A stretch of DNA of 64,000 nt from CAYSUS01 sp964434165. Lineage in GTDB: Bacteria; Planctomycetota; Planctomycetia; Pirellulales; Thermoguttaceae. The position numbers and the translations under genes were made by a program. Positions 16,792-24,738 of the stretch are shown here, piece by piece. The notes below the pieces were generated by a model. That model was not told where the DNA came from. It did not search any database and was given only the letters and a program-made list of their open reading frames with translations. Position 1 is the first letter of the stretch. Each line of letters starts with the position of its first letter. The stretch lies in the NCBI GenBank assembly GCA_964434165.1, contig CAYSUS010000008.1:51758-115757 (forward strand), in the 5' to 3' direction.

Positions 16792-17658
16792 ATGAGCTCG
16801 CGGGTCCTGAGATGCGATTCGCGCATTGGAGATGCCGCATATCGGCTATTCCGACGCGCGCGCCGCTTGTGCTTCCCGGTGGGCTTGAGGGCGATTGACT
16901 CGAAACTGACAGCTCTGATCGGTCAACGCCGCGAATGCATTTTCATGCATTCGTCCTTGTCGCGTTGCGGCTACGTGCGGGGCGGCGCGATGACGGTAAT
17001 CGAGGGTGTCGGGCGATGGTGTGATACGTTCTGCCTGCCCACCCACACCTACTGCTATCCGAAGGGATCACCGCCCGTGGCGCCCGTATTTGATCCGCGT
17101 GCCACGGAGTCGGTTGTGGGGCAGATTACGAATTCGTTTCGCCGGCTGCCAGGGGCCTTGCGAAGCATCCACCCCACCCACTCGGTCGCCGCGAGAGGCC
17201 CGCGGGCTTCGGATCTGATTGCCAGCCATGAACGGTGCGACACGCCCTGTGGCCACGGCACGCCTTACACGAAGCTGATCGATCTAGACGCGTCGGTGTT
17301 GATGTTCGGCGCGAGCATGAACACGTACACGCTCTTCCACACCGCCGAGGATGAAGCGGGGTGCGAGTACCTCTACTTCGCCGACCGCTGCTTGCTAAGG
17401 GTGCTGGACCGCGCGAACCGTGTCCATGAAATCCTCATGTGGCGGCAGAATATGGACCTGCCGCGAAGATTTGCGGCCATGGATCGCGTCCTCCAGGAGG
17501 AGGGTCTGCTCAGCATGGCGAGGTTGGGCCTCGGACAACTCCTATTCGTCCCGAGCGCGCAGCAAACGCATGCTTTTCTCGTCGATCAACTGCGAAAGGA
17601 CCCGTACTACTTGGTAGCGGAACGACATCGGCCACCGGGAACTAGCTCATGCAAGTAG
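16792..17658 (+). CDS. AAC(3)-family N-acetyltransferase, probably acting on an amino sugar
   Basis: The 288-residue product has the aminoglycoside 3-N-acetyltransferase fold signatures: FMHSSLSRCGYVRGGA (about 51-66), ESVVGQITNSFRRLPGALRS (about 105-124), HPTHSVAARGP and the later CGHGTPYTKLI. Despite the family name, members found in sugar clusters probably acetylate amino groups of sugars using acetyl-CoA. The neighbouring dehydrogenase and PLP aminotransferase genes support this, because they would create the amino sugar. Its end overlaps the start of the next gene by ten bases. ATG 16792 has GGAG almost adjacent, so initiation may be weak. An antibiotic-resistance function is not suggested by the context. 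Confidence 0.8.
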   Translation: MSSRVLRCDSRIGDAAYRLFRRARRLCFPVGLRAIDSKLTALIGQRRECIFMHSSLSRCGYVRGGAMTVIEGVGRWCDTFCLPTHTYCYPKGSPPVAPVFDPRATESVVGQITNSFRRLPGALRSIHPTHSVAARGPRASDLIASHERCDTPCGHGTPYTKLIDLDASVLMFGASMNTYTLFHTAEDEAGCEYLYFADRCLLRVLDRANRVHEILMWRQNMDLPRRFAAMDRVLQEEGLLSMARLGLGQLLFVPSAQQTHAFLVDQLRKDPYYLVAERHRPPGTSSCK

Positions 17659-18791
17659 CCGTCATCGGCGCCGGTACCATTTTCGAAGACCACGTGCGCG
17701 CGTGCCGGGAGTTGGGAGTCCCGATCGCCGGGGTGGCCGACGTGGACGCCGAGCGCGCGGCCCGCGCGGCCGCAGCGCACGACATCCCCTTCCACACCGC
17801 GGAGTGGCGCGACCTGCTGGACAAGACCGACGCCGCGGCCGTCAGCATCTGCACCCCCCCCAGATGTCACCGCGACATGGTCCTCGAGGCGCTCCGCGCC
17901 GGCAGGCACGTCATCTGCGAGAAACCGCTGGCTTTGAGCCTGGCCGAGGTCGATGAGATCGTCCGCGCCGCCGAGGAAGCGTCAGGTAAGCTCACGGTCG
18001 TCCACCAGCTGCGCTACAAGCCGGCGCTAATGCGATTGAAGTGGTTAGCCGATGGCAACCACCTGGGGCCGATCCGGTTCGCACGCTGCCTCCGCTACGA
18101 CCCTCCGCCGACGCATCTCGTGAACAGGGGCGTTTGGGGAGCCTGGGATCTCGCCGGCGGCGGGGTGCTCCTGACCAAGGCCATCCACCAGGTGGACCTG
18201 CTCTGCTGGCTGCTGGGCAGACCCAGGCGGGTCGAGGCGATGATGGGCACGTTCCTCTACCCCATCGAGTCGGAAGACCACGTGACCGCCAACATCGAGT
18301 TCGAGAGCGGGGCGCTGGCTTCCCTTTGCGTCAGCGCGAATCCTCACGGGTTCGTCGAGCAACTCGACCTGGTGGGAGAACGAGGCGCCGCCGGCATCCC
18401 CTGGAAGCTCAGCCTCGCGGCCCGCGATCGCATGCCCGAGATCATCCACAAGCTGGAGCATCGCTGGCCGTTGGGCGACCTGCCGTGGCGGCCCGGCTGG
18501 CAGGCCCGGTTGGGGCGATTGGCGGTCCGCCTGAAACGGAGGGTGGGGCTGCTGCCGCCCTGGAGGGACGAGGGCGGTCACACCCCGTTGTTTCGTGAAT
18601 TCCTGGCGGCGGTCCAGGGCAACGCGCCGATTCCGGTGACCGCCGCGGAGTCGCGAGTCAGCTTCGAGCTTTGCGCGGCGATCTACACATCGGCGATCTG
18701 CGGCTCCCCGGTGGAGCTGCCGTTGGACGGCTCGTCGCGGTTCTACCGAGGAATCACGCGGGATGACTACCACGCTGCCAAGGCCCGATGA
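17649..18791 (+). CDS. Gfo/Idh/MocA-family sugar oxidoreductase
   Basis: The 380-residue enzyme has the N-terminal Rossmann motif VAVIGAGTIFEDHV (3-16) and the catalytic CEKPLAL motif (Glu91-Lys92-Pro93). The C-terminal alpha/beta domain includes the GGGVLLTKAIHQVDLLCWLLG block with its conserved histidine. Enzymes of this family oxidise a sugar hydroxyl to a keto group with NAD(P). The next gene is a PLP aminotransferase overlapping by 29 bases, so oxidation at one ring position followed by amination is the likely pathway, as in 3-amino-sugar or 2,3-diamino-sugar synthesis. Substrate unknown. Confidence 0.88.
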   Translation: MQVAVIGAGTIFEDHVRACRELGVPIAGVADVDAERAARAAAAHDIPFHTAEWRDLLDKTDAAAVSICTPPRCHRDMVLEALRAGRHVICEKPLALSLAEVDEIVRAAEEASGKLTVVHQLRYKPALMRLKWLADGNHLGPIRFARCLRYDPPPTHLVNRGVWGAWDLAGGGVLLTKAIHQVDLLCWLLGRPRRVEAMMGTFLYPIESEDHVTANIEFESGALASLCVSANPHGFVEQLDLVGERGAAGIPWKLSLAARDRMPEIIHKLEHRWPLGDLPWRPGWQARLGRLAVRLKRRVGLLPPWRDEGGHTPLFREFLAAVQGNAPIPVTAAESRVSFELCAAIYTSAICGSPVELPLDGSSRFYRGITRDDYHAAKAR

Positions 18792-20043
18792 GACGGTCCA
18801 GAAGCCGGCCGAGGCGCTCGCGATGGACGGCGGTCCCAGGGCCGTTGCGTCGCCCGCCCGCGATCGCTGGCGGCACGTGCGTCTCCTCGACGCGCTGCCG
18901 ATCCTGGCCCACCTGGCGCGTGGGGTGAACACCGGCTTTCTGCCTAGCGGGCCGATCGGCGACTTCGAGCGCCGCTTCGCGGGGTTGACCGGCGTGGAAT
19001 TGGCCCTGGCCATGAACAGCGGGACCGCCGCGCTGCACGCCGGGCTGTTTGCCGTGGGGGTCGGCGCTGGAGACGAGGTCATTCTGCCCACCTACACCTT
19101 CCACGCAAGCGCCTCGGCCGTGCGGTGCTGTGGGGCGAGGCCCGTGTTCTGCGACATCGATCCGCGCACCCTCACGGCGGACCCTCGAGACATCGCCCAG
19201 CGCGTGACGCCGAGAACCAAGGCCCTGATGGCCGTCCACGTGTGGGGCAACCCGTGCGCGATGGACGCGATACGCGCGGTCGCCGACAAACACGGCCTGC
19301 CGATCATCGAGGATTGCTCGCACGCCCACGGCGCTTCGTACCGGGGGCGGTCCGTCGGCGCGTGGGGCGAGGTCGGCTGCTTCAGCCTTCAGGGATTGAA
19401 GGCGGTCAGCGCCGGCGAGGGAGGCGTGGCAGTCTGCTCCGACCCTCGCTATTTCGACCGCATGCTCGCGCTGGGCCATCCCGTGCGCGTCGGCGTGGAC
19501 TTGGAAAGGCGCACGTTTGATATTGGAATCATGCACCTGGGTCCGAAATATCGTCCCCATCTGTTCGCGGTCCTGCTGGCCGACGCCAGTCTTCGGCGCC
19601 TGCCGAAGCTGAACCGGCTTCGTCAGCGGAACTGGGATATCCTGAATGAGGAGCTCGCCGGTTGCAGGGCGATCCGCCCGGTCGAGACGCTTCCCGGCGC
19701 CCAGCGGGGTGGCTTCCTGGAGTTCCTTTTCGTGATGGCCGAGGAACTCAAGGGCCGCGGCGATCGGTTCGTCCAGGCCGTGCGAGCCGAGGGCGTGCCT
19801 GCCCGATTCGACCGCTACGGATACCTGCACGACGCGCCGATCTACCGGATGGGCGGTCCCTTGGAGGCGAGTTGCCTGGAGGACGCCGAGCGGCGCTGCG
19901 AGCCCGCCCCGCACCTGCCCGCCGCCGAGGGCCTGCGCGGCCGACTCATCTCCATGGACGCGATGGCGAAAGTGCCCGAGCGGTTCATGCGCCAGTGCGC
20001 CCGGGGGCTGCGCAAGGTGGCCGAACACTTGAGGGGATCGTGA
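18763..20043 (+). CDS. DegT/DnrJ/EryC1/StrS-family PLP sugar aminotransferase
   Basis: The 426-residue enzyme shows SGTAALHAGLFA (PLP phosphate region), DEVILPTYTFHAS, IIEDCSHAHG with the PLP-ring aspartate (Asp184), and CFSLQGLKAVSAGEGG with the Schiff-base lysine at residue 213. Aminotransferases of this class convert keto-sugars to amino sugars, usually on nucleotide-linked substrates; the KAVSAGEGG spacing is canonical. It overlaps the Gfo/Idh oxidoreductase gene by 29 bases and together with the AAC(3)-like gene makes a plausible oxidise-aminate-acetylate set. Some relatives act on aminoshikimate or inositol derivatives, so a cyclitol substrate is an alternative. Confidence 0.88.
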   Translation: MTTTLPRPDETVQKPAEALAMDGGPRAVASPARDRWRHVRLLDALPILAHLARGVNTGFLPSGPIGDFERRFAGLTGVELALAMNSGTAALHAGLFAVGVGAGDEVILPTYTFHASASAVRCCGARPVFCDIDPRTLTADPRDIAQRVTPRTKALMAVHVWGNPCAMDAIRAVADKHGLPIIEDCSHAHGASYRGRSVGAWGEVGCFSLQGLKAVSAGEGGVAVCSDPRYFDRMLALGHPVRVGVDLERRTFDIGIMHLGPKYRPHLFAVLLADASLRRLPKLNRLRQRNWDILNEELAGCRAIRPVETLPGAQRGGFLEFLFVMAEELKGRGDRFVQAVRAEGVPARFDRYGYLHDAPIYRMGGPLEASCLEDAERRCEPAPHLPAAEGLRGRLISMDAMAKVPERFMRQCARGLRKVAEHLRGS

Positions 20044-20098
20044 CTCGAAGCGGAGCACCTCAAGGCGGGACCGCCCCTTGGAACGTGAACAGCGACAA

Positions 20099-21073
20099 AT
20101 GATGAGCCCCTCCGTTTCGGCCGTCATCCCCTGCTACAACGGCGCCGAGTTCCTGCGCGAGGCGATCGACTCCGCGCTCGGGCAGACGTATCCACCGCTG
20201 GACGTGATTGTAGTCGACGACGGCTCCACGGACGACTCGGCCGCCATCGCCGCGTCGTACGGGCCGCCGGTGCGCGTCCTCCGGCAGGAGAACCAGGGCG
20301 AGTCAGTTGCGCGGAACCGCGGCATCGACGAGGCCCGCGGCGACTGGATCGCGTTCCTCGATGCCGACGATTACTGGGAACCGACCAAGCTCGAGAAGCA
20401 GATCGCTGCCGCGGCACCGGGGGTGGTCTGCGTGCACACGGAATGGTACTACTTTGGACAGATCAACCGCACGGTGCGATACGCGCGTGTCCCCGAGGAG
20501 GATCGCTATGCTCTGTGGCGGTTGCTGCTGGGACGCGTCCACTTGAACATGTCTAGCGTCCTGGTTCCGCGATCATTGCCCGCTCGGTTTCCGGTCTGGA
20601 CCAGGTACGCGGAGGATTCGCTCTACTTCGCAGAGGTGCGCCGGTTTGGGGGAATGGTGCTCATACCGGAGCCGCTGACCGCGTACCGCGCCCATGCGGT
20701 TCGACAGAGCACCTCCTCCGGGGTACAGGCCAAACGCTTCTATGCAACGAGTCGCTGGTTTCGTGAGAACCGCGCCGGCCTCGACCCTGATCTCGCTGCC
20801 ACGCTCCGCGAGGAAATGCTCTCAAGCGCCGTGGAGCGGGCCTGGCTTTCCTATTGGCGTAGGGAGTGGGACGACTACCTGCCGTTTCGCAGAGAGTTGA
20901 AGCACTACGCCGATCATCCCGGCGTGTCGGCGCTTCTGAGGAAGAGGGTCCATCCTCGCTGGCTCTACCCGATCAAGGACGCCTTGGACGGCTTGGGGGC
21001 GTGGATGTCCCGTCAGTCGCGACACAAGAAACGCGCTACGCCATATGCTTCGGCCCCGGATGACCAGGTGTAG
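20099..21073 (+). CDS. GT2 glycosyltransferase, tandem array member 1
   Basis: The 324-residue protein has the GT-A core: VSAVIPCYNGAEFLREAIDS, VVDDGSTDDSA, ARNRGIDEARGDW and the metal-binding FLDADDYWEP. It closely resembles the next genes at 21060, 21980 and 23778 across the whole length. All end in a shared motif of the form PRWLY-x-KD (here HPRWLYPIKDALDG). The ATG at 20099 follows a short linker after the aminotransferase; no strong Shine-Dalgarno is seen. It should transfer a sugar from a nucleotide donor to the growing lipid-linked unit in the cytoplasm. Donor unknown. Confidence 0.87.
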   Translation: MMSPSVSAVIPCYNGAEFLREAIDSALGQTYPPLDVIVVDDGSTDDSAAIAASYGPPVRVLRQENQGESVARNRGIDEARGDWIAFLDADDYWEPTKLEKQIAAAAPGVVCVHTEWYYFGQINRTVRYARVPEEDRYALWRLLLGRVHLNMSSVLVPRSLPARFPVWTRYAEDSLYFAEVRRFGGMVLIPEPLTAYRAHAVRQSTSSGVQAKRFYATSRWFRENRAGLDPDLAATLREEMLSSAVERAWLSYWRREWDDYLPFRRELKHYADHPGVSALLRKRVHPRWLYPIKDALDGLGAWMSRQSRHKKRATPYASAPDDQV

Positions 21074-21974
21074 TCACGTTAGCGTTATCATCCCCTGCCG
21101 CAACGGCGCCGCATTCCTTCGCGAGGCGCTCGACTCGGTCCTCGCGCAGACGCAGCCGCCGCGGGAGGTGATCGTCGTCGATGACGGATCGGCGGACGGT
21201 TCGGGCGCGATCGCCGAGTCGTACGGCCCGCCGGTCCGCGTCCTGCGCCAGGAGAACTTGGGCCCCTCGGCCGCGCGTAACCGCGGCATCGAACAGGCCC
21301 GTGGCGACTGGCTCGCCTTCCTCGACGCCGACGACGTGTGGGAGCCGACCAAGCTGGAGAAGCAGATCGCGGCCCTGCGGCCCGGCGTCGCTTGCGTGCA
21401 CACGGAATGGAGCGGGTTCGGCGCGCGCACGACAGCCTCGGACGTCCGGGCGGTGTCTGAGCCGGAGCGCTACTCGCCCGAATCGCTTCTACTGGAGCGG
21501 TGGCACTTCAACACCTCGACGCTGCTCGTGGCGTCCGGCCTTCCGGCGCGGTTCCCGACCTGGGCGACTTGGGGAGAGGACAAGCTCTATTTCCTCGACG
21601 TATTGCAGTGCGGCCGAGCAGTTCTGGTCTCCGAGCGGCTGGTCCGCACGCGGTATCACGACACGTCGCTCACCGCGGCCCCCGGGGCCCGAGCCGCGTG
21701 GTACGATACCTACGCCCAATGGCTCGACCGCAACGCCGACCGGCTCGATGCTGAGACGCTGGCCAAGGTCCGTGCGGGCATGGTCGCTCGGGCCCTCCGC
21801 CATGCCTGGCCCGCCTACTGGGCGCGCAACTGGGAGGAGTTTGTGCCGCTCAGGCGTTTCCTCCAGCAGTACGGAGAGGGGCCGGAGGTCCGGCGCCTGC
21901 TCCGCCGCCGGGTCTATCCGCGGTGGTTGTACGCCTTGAAGGACCGATTCGAGGCCCTGGTTAGAGGAGGCTAG
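21060..21974 (+). CDS. GT2 glycosyltransferase, tandem array member 2
   Basis: The 304-residue product repeats the array pattern: VSVIIPCRNGAAFLREALDS, VVDDGSADGSGAIA, AARNRGIEQARGDW, FLDADDVWEP, and the C-terminal YPRWLYALKD. The start overlaps the end of member 1; ATG 21060 was preferred to 21045 because it begins directly before the conserved strand. Near-identical wording to member 1 over the first 130 residues points to duplication, while the second half (acceptor-binding region) has diverged, for example FGARTTASDVRAVSEPERYS. It likely uses a similar donor but a different acceptor. Confidence 0.87.
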   Translation: MTRCSHVSVIIPCRNGAAFLREALDSVLAQTQPPREVIVVDDGSADGSGAIAESYGPPVRVLRQENLGPSAARNRGIEQARGDWLAFLDADDVWEPTKLEKQIAALRPGVACVHTEWSGFGARTTASDVRAVSEPERYSPESLLLERWHFNTSTLLVASGLPARFPTWATWGEDKLYFLDVLQCGRAVLVSERLVRTRYHDTSLTAAPGARAAWYDTYAQWLDRNADRLDAETLAKVRAGMVARALRHAWPAYWARNWEEFVPLRRFLQQYGEGPEVRRLLRRRVYPRWLYALKDRFEALVRGG

Positions 21975-21979
21975 ACGGC

Positions 21980-22960
21980 ATGCCGTCGTTCGACTCCGTC
22001 TCCGTCGTCATCCCATGCTACAACGCCGAGGAATTCCTCGGCGCGGCGCTCGACTCGGTGCTGGCGCAGACGCGCCGCCCGCTGGAGGTGCTCGTGGTGG
22101 ACGACGGATCGACCGACGGTTCGGCCGCCGTCGCCGCGTCGTACGGCTCGCCGGTGCGCGTCATCCGGCAGGAGAACCTCCACCACTCCGTGGCGCGAAA
22201 TCGCGGGATCGACGAGGCGCAAGGCGACTGGATCGCGCTATTGGACGCCGATGACCTGTGGCACCCAGAGAAGCTCGAGCGGCAGCTGCTCGCGGCGGAG
22301 GAGGGTGTGGCTGGGATTTGCACGAACTGGCACAACTTCGGCGCGCGGGACGAGATCAAGGACTTCTCGCACGTACCGGAAGACGTGCGCTACACGCCGG
22401 AATGTCTGTTCAGCTTGGGCAACACGCTGCACATCTCGAGCTTGATCGTGCGCCGGGACTTGCCCGTGCGCTTCGCGACCTGGTGCCGCGACTGCGAGGA
22501 CGTGTTTTACTACATCGCATTGGGGCAGCACGGCCGCATCGTGCTGGTTCCTGAAGTGCTGACGGAAAGGCGATGCCATGCGGCGTCGTTCAGCTCGGCC
22601 GTGGGGATTCGCGCCCGGTGGCACGCGGCGACGCGGGAGTGGCTTCGAAGGAACGACTGCGGTTTGTCGTCGGAACGGCTCACAGCTCTGGGCGAGGCCA
22701 GCATGCGAAAGCTACTCGACATCGCCTGGGCCGCTTACTGGAAGCGTGACTGGCCCCAGTTCCTCGCGCTGCGCGACTACCTGAGGACGTACGCCGACCG
22801 GCCCGACGTGGCCGAACTGCTGGCGCGGCGGGTCTATCCGCGCTGGGCCTACGCGGCCAAGGATCTCTGGGACCGCCTTCGGGGACGGCAGCCGACGCCG
22901 CCTCCTGAGGACGCGTCTCCACTGCCGTACCTCGAAGCCTCGGAACAGCCGGTTCCATGA
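21980..22960 (+). CDS. GT2 glycosyltransferase, tandem array member 3
   Basis: The 326-residue product has VSVVIPCYNAEEFLGAALDS, VVDDGSTDGSAAVA, VARNRGIDEAQGDW, LLDADDLWHPEKLE, and ends with YPRWAYAAKDLWDRL plus a short proline-rich tail. ATG 21980 has a strong Shine-Dalgarno (GAGGAGG, nine bases upstream) inside the tail of the previous gene. Its last four bases (ATGA) overlap the start of the sulfotransferase gene. Function as for the other array members, with the greatest divergence in the second half. Confidence 0.87.
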   Translation: MPSFDSVSVVIPCYNAEEFLGAALDSVLAQTRRPLEVLVVDDGSTDGSAAVAASYGSPVRVIRQENLHHSVARNRGIDEAQGDWIALLDADDLWHPEKLERQLLAAEEGVAGICTNWHNFGARDEIKDFSHVPEDVRYTPECLFSLGNTLHISSLIVRRDLPVRFATWCRDCEDVFYYIALGQHGRIVLVPEVLTERRCHAASFSSAVGIRARWHAATREWLRRNDCGLSSERLTALGEASMRKLLDIAWAAYWKRDWPQFLALRDYLRTYADRPDVAELLARRVYPRWAYAAKDLWDRLRGRQPTPPPEDASPLPYLEASEQPVP

Positions 22961-23781
22961 GCCCGTCGGATGCCCCGATCTTCATCATCGGCGTGCACCG
23001 CCGCTGCGGGTCGAACTTCCTGGGCGACGCCCTCCGCCTTTGCCCGAACCTCCGCGAGCCTGAGCCCCTGGCCGAGGACTATCTGCTCGAGCACGCGCCG
23101 CTGTTGTCCGAGTACGTCCGTAAGACCGCCGAGGGCCGCTACCGCAAGCGATTCGACGCGGAGGAGCCGTTCCTTCAGTGCCGGGCGAGCATGCTCCGCG
23201 GCATCGGCGACGGGCTGCTGGCCTTCCTCGGCGACCACGTCGAGCCGGACAGCCGCCTGCTGACCCGCACGCCCGACCCCGACCACCTGGAGCTGTTCTT
23301 CGACCTGTTCCCCGAAGCGAAGCTGGTGCTGCTGGTTCGCGACGGTAGGGACGTGGTGGAATCGTCCGCGCGAAGCTGGCCGAGCGAGCCGTACGCCATG
23401 TGGATGCAAGCCTGGGCCTGGGGGGCGCGGCGGATGATGGCCTTCGCGCATGGGCCGGGCCGGCCGATGGCGGCACAGTGGAAGCTCGTCCGCTACGAGG
23501 ACCTGCTCGCCGGGCGCGCTGCCCTGGACGATCTGCTTCGGTTCCTGGCCATCGACACGTCGGAGTATCCTTGGGAGCGATTCGAGTCGCTTCCCTTGCG
23601 GGGCTCCTCGACGCACCGCGGCGGCAGCGAGCAACTGAACTGGAAGCCGGTCGAGCGGCCCAAGGACTTCCGGCCGGTGGGGCGCTGGCAGTCGTGGAGC
23701 TGGTGGCGCAAGCGCCAGTTCAAGCACTGGGCCGGGCGCGAGCTGATCGCGTTGGGGTACGCAAGGGACCACGGCTGGTGA
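22957..23781 (+). CDS. PAPS-dependent sulfotransferase
   Basis: The 274-residue enzyme has an N-terminal PAPS-binding loop of the sulfotransferase fold (FIIGVHRRCGSNFLGDAL, residues 9-26). The central 3'-phosphate-binding segment (LVLLVRDGRDVVESSARSWP, about 122-141) includes the conserved Arg and Ser. It would transfer sulfate from PAPS to a sugar hydroxyl. It overlaps the upstream GT2 gene by four bases (ATGA) and the downstream GT2 gene by four (GTGA), so it is locked into the tandem array, and the polymer is probably sulfated. No PAPS-synthesis genes are in the window. Confidence 0.87.
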   Translation: MSPSDAPIFIIGVHRRCGSNFLGDALRLCPNLREPEPLAEDYLLEHAPLLSEYVRKTAEGRYRKRFDAEEPFLQCRASMLRGIGDGLLAFLGDHVEPDSRLLTRTPDPDHLELFFDLFPEAKLVLLVRDGRDVVESSARSWPSEPYAMWMQAWAWGARRMMAFAHGPGRPMAAQWKLVRYEDLLAGRAALDDLLRFLAIDTSEYPWERFESLPLRGSSTHRGGSEQLNWKPVERPKDFRPVGRWQSWSWWRKRQFKHWAGRELIALGYARDHGW

Positions 23782-24731
23782 TCGCCGGAGAGGGATCATC
23801 GCGCGCGTCGCAGGACTCGCGGAGCGTCTCCGTCGTCATTCCCTGCTACAACGGCTCCGCGCTGCTGCCGGAGACGCTCCGCAGTGCGATCGGCCAGACG
23901 GTCCGGCCATTGGAGATCCTGGTCGTGGATGACGGATCGACCGACGAATCGGCCGCCGTGGCCGAAGGGTTCGGACCGCCGGTCCGCGTCATTCGCCAGG
24001 CGAACCAAGGCGAATCGGCCGCGCGCAACCGCGGCATCGCCGAGGCCCGCGGCGGGTGGATCGCCTTTCTCGACGCCGACGACTTGTGGGAGCCCCAAAA
24101 GCTGGAGCGTCAGCTCGCGGCCGCCGAGCCGGGGGTGACGTGCGTGCACACGAACTACTACTACTTCGGGCAGTCGGAAGGCACGGCGGATCTTTCGGCG
24201 GAGCCGGCCGAGACACGGTACAGGCTGGAGCGCGTGGCGGTCGATCCGCCTTTCCGCATTTCGAGCGTCATGGTCCGCCGCGGTCTTCCCGTGCGGTTCC
24301 CCGAGTGGACGCAGTATGCAGAGGACCTAGTGTACTTTCTAGAGCTTGCCCTGCGCGCCAAGATCCGCCTGGTGCCGGAGACGCTGACCGGTTACCGCGT
24401 GCACGCGAAGGGACAGAGTGCCGATCCGCGCACGGTCCTCCTCCGTTGCCGTACCGTGGAGCGATGGTTGGCGGAGCACGGCGGAGCGGTCTCGCCCGAG
24501 ATGCAGGAGCGGATCCGCCGGGGCTGGGTGGCCCTGCTGGCCGACACCGCGCGCGCTGCCCGTTACCGTCGCAACTGGCCCGAGTACTGGTCCATCCGCC
24601 GGTTCCTGGCGGCCCGGCGGCCCGATCATCCAGTGGCGGAGGCCCTCGTGCGCGAGCGGGTGTATCCTCGCTGGCTGTACGCATTGAAGGACGCCTGGGA
24701 CGGCCTCGTCGCCCGCTCCGGGAGACCGTGA
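23778..24731 (+). CDS. GT2 glycosyltransferase, tandem array member 4
   Basis: The 317-residue product starts at GTG 23778, which overlaps the sulfotransferase stop by four bases; a much longer open frame upstream is antisense-like and not used. Conserved blocks are VSVVIPCYNGSALLPETLRS, VVDDGSTDESAAVA, AARNRGIAEARGGW, FLDADDLWEPQKLERQ and the C-terminal YPRWLYALKDAWDGLV. The similarity to array members 1-3, especially the VHTNYYYFGQ stretch shared with member 1 (VHTEWYYFGQ), indicates common ancestry by duplication, with the sulfotransferase inserted between copies 3 and 4. Confidence 0.87.
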   Translation: MIAGEGSSRASQDSRSVSVVIPCYNGSALLPETLRSAIGQTVRPLEILVVDDGSTDESAAVAEGFGPPVRVIRQANQGESAARNRGIAEARGGWIAFLDADDLWEPQKLERQLAAAEPGVTCVHTNYYYFGQSEGTADLSAEPAETRYRLERVAVDPPFRISSVMVRRGLPVRFPEWTQYAEDLVYFLELALRAKIRLVPETLTGYRVHAKGQSADPRTVLLRCRTVERWLAEHGGAVSPEMQERIRRGWVALLADTARAARYRRNWPEYWSIRRFLAARRPDHPVAEALVRERVYPRWLYALKDAWDGLVARSGRP

Positions 24732-24738
24732 TCGGAAG

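Noticed and set aside
16792..17658. Aminoglycoside resistance gene
   Set aside because: The fold is AAC(3)-like, but the gene is embedded in a sugar cluster with a transaminase and oxidoreductase, so an amino-sugar acetyltransferase is far more likely.
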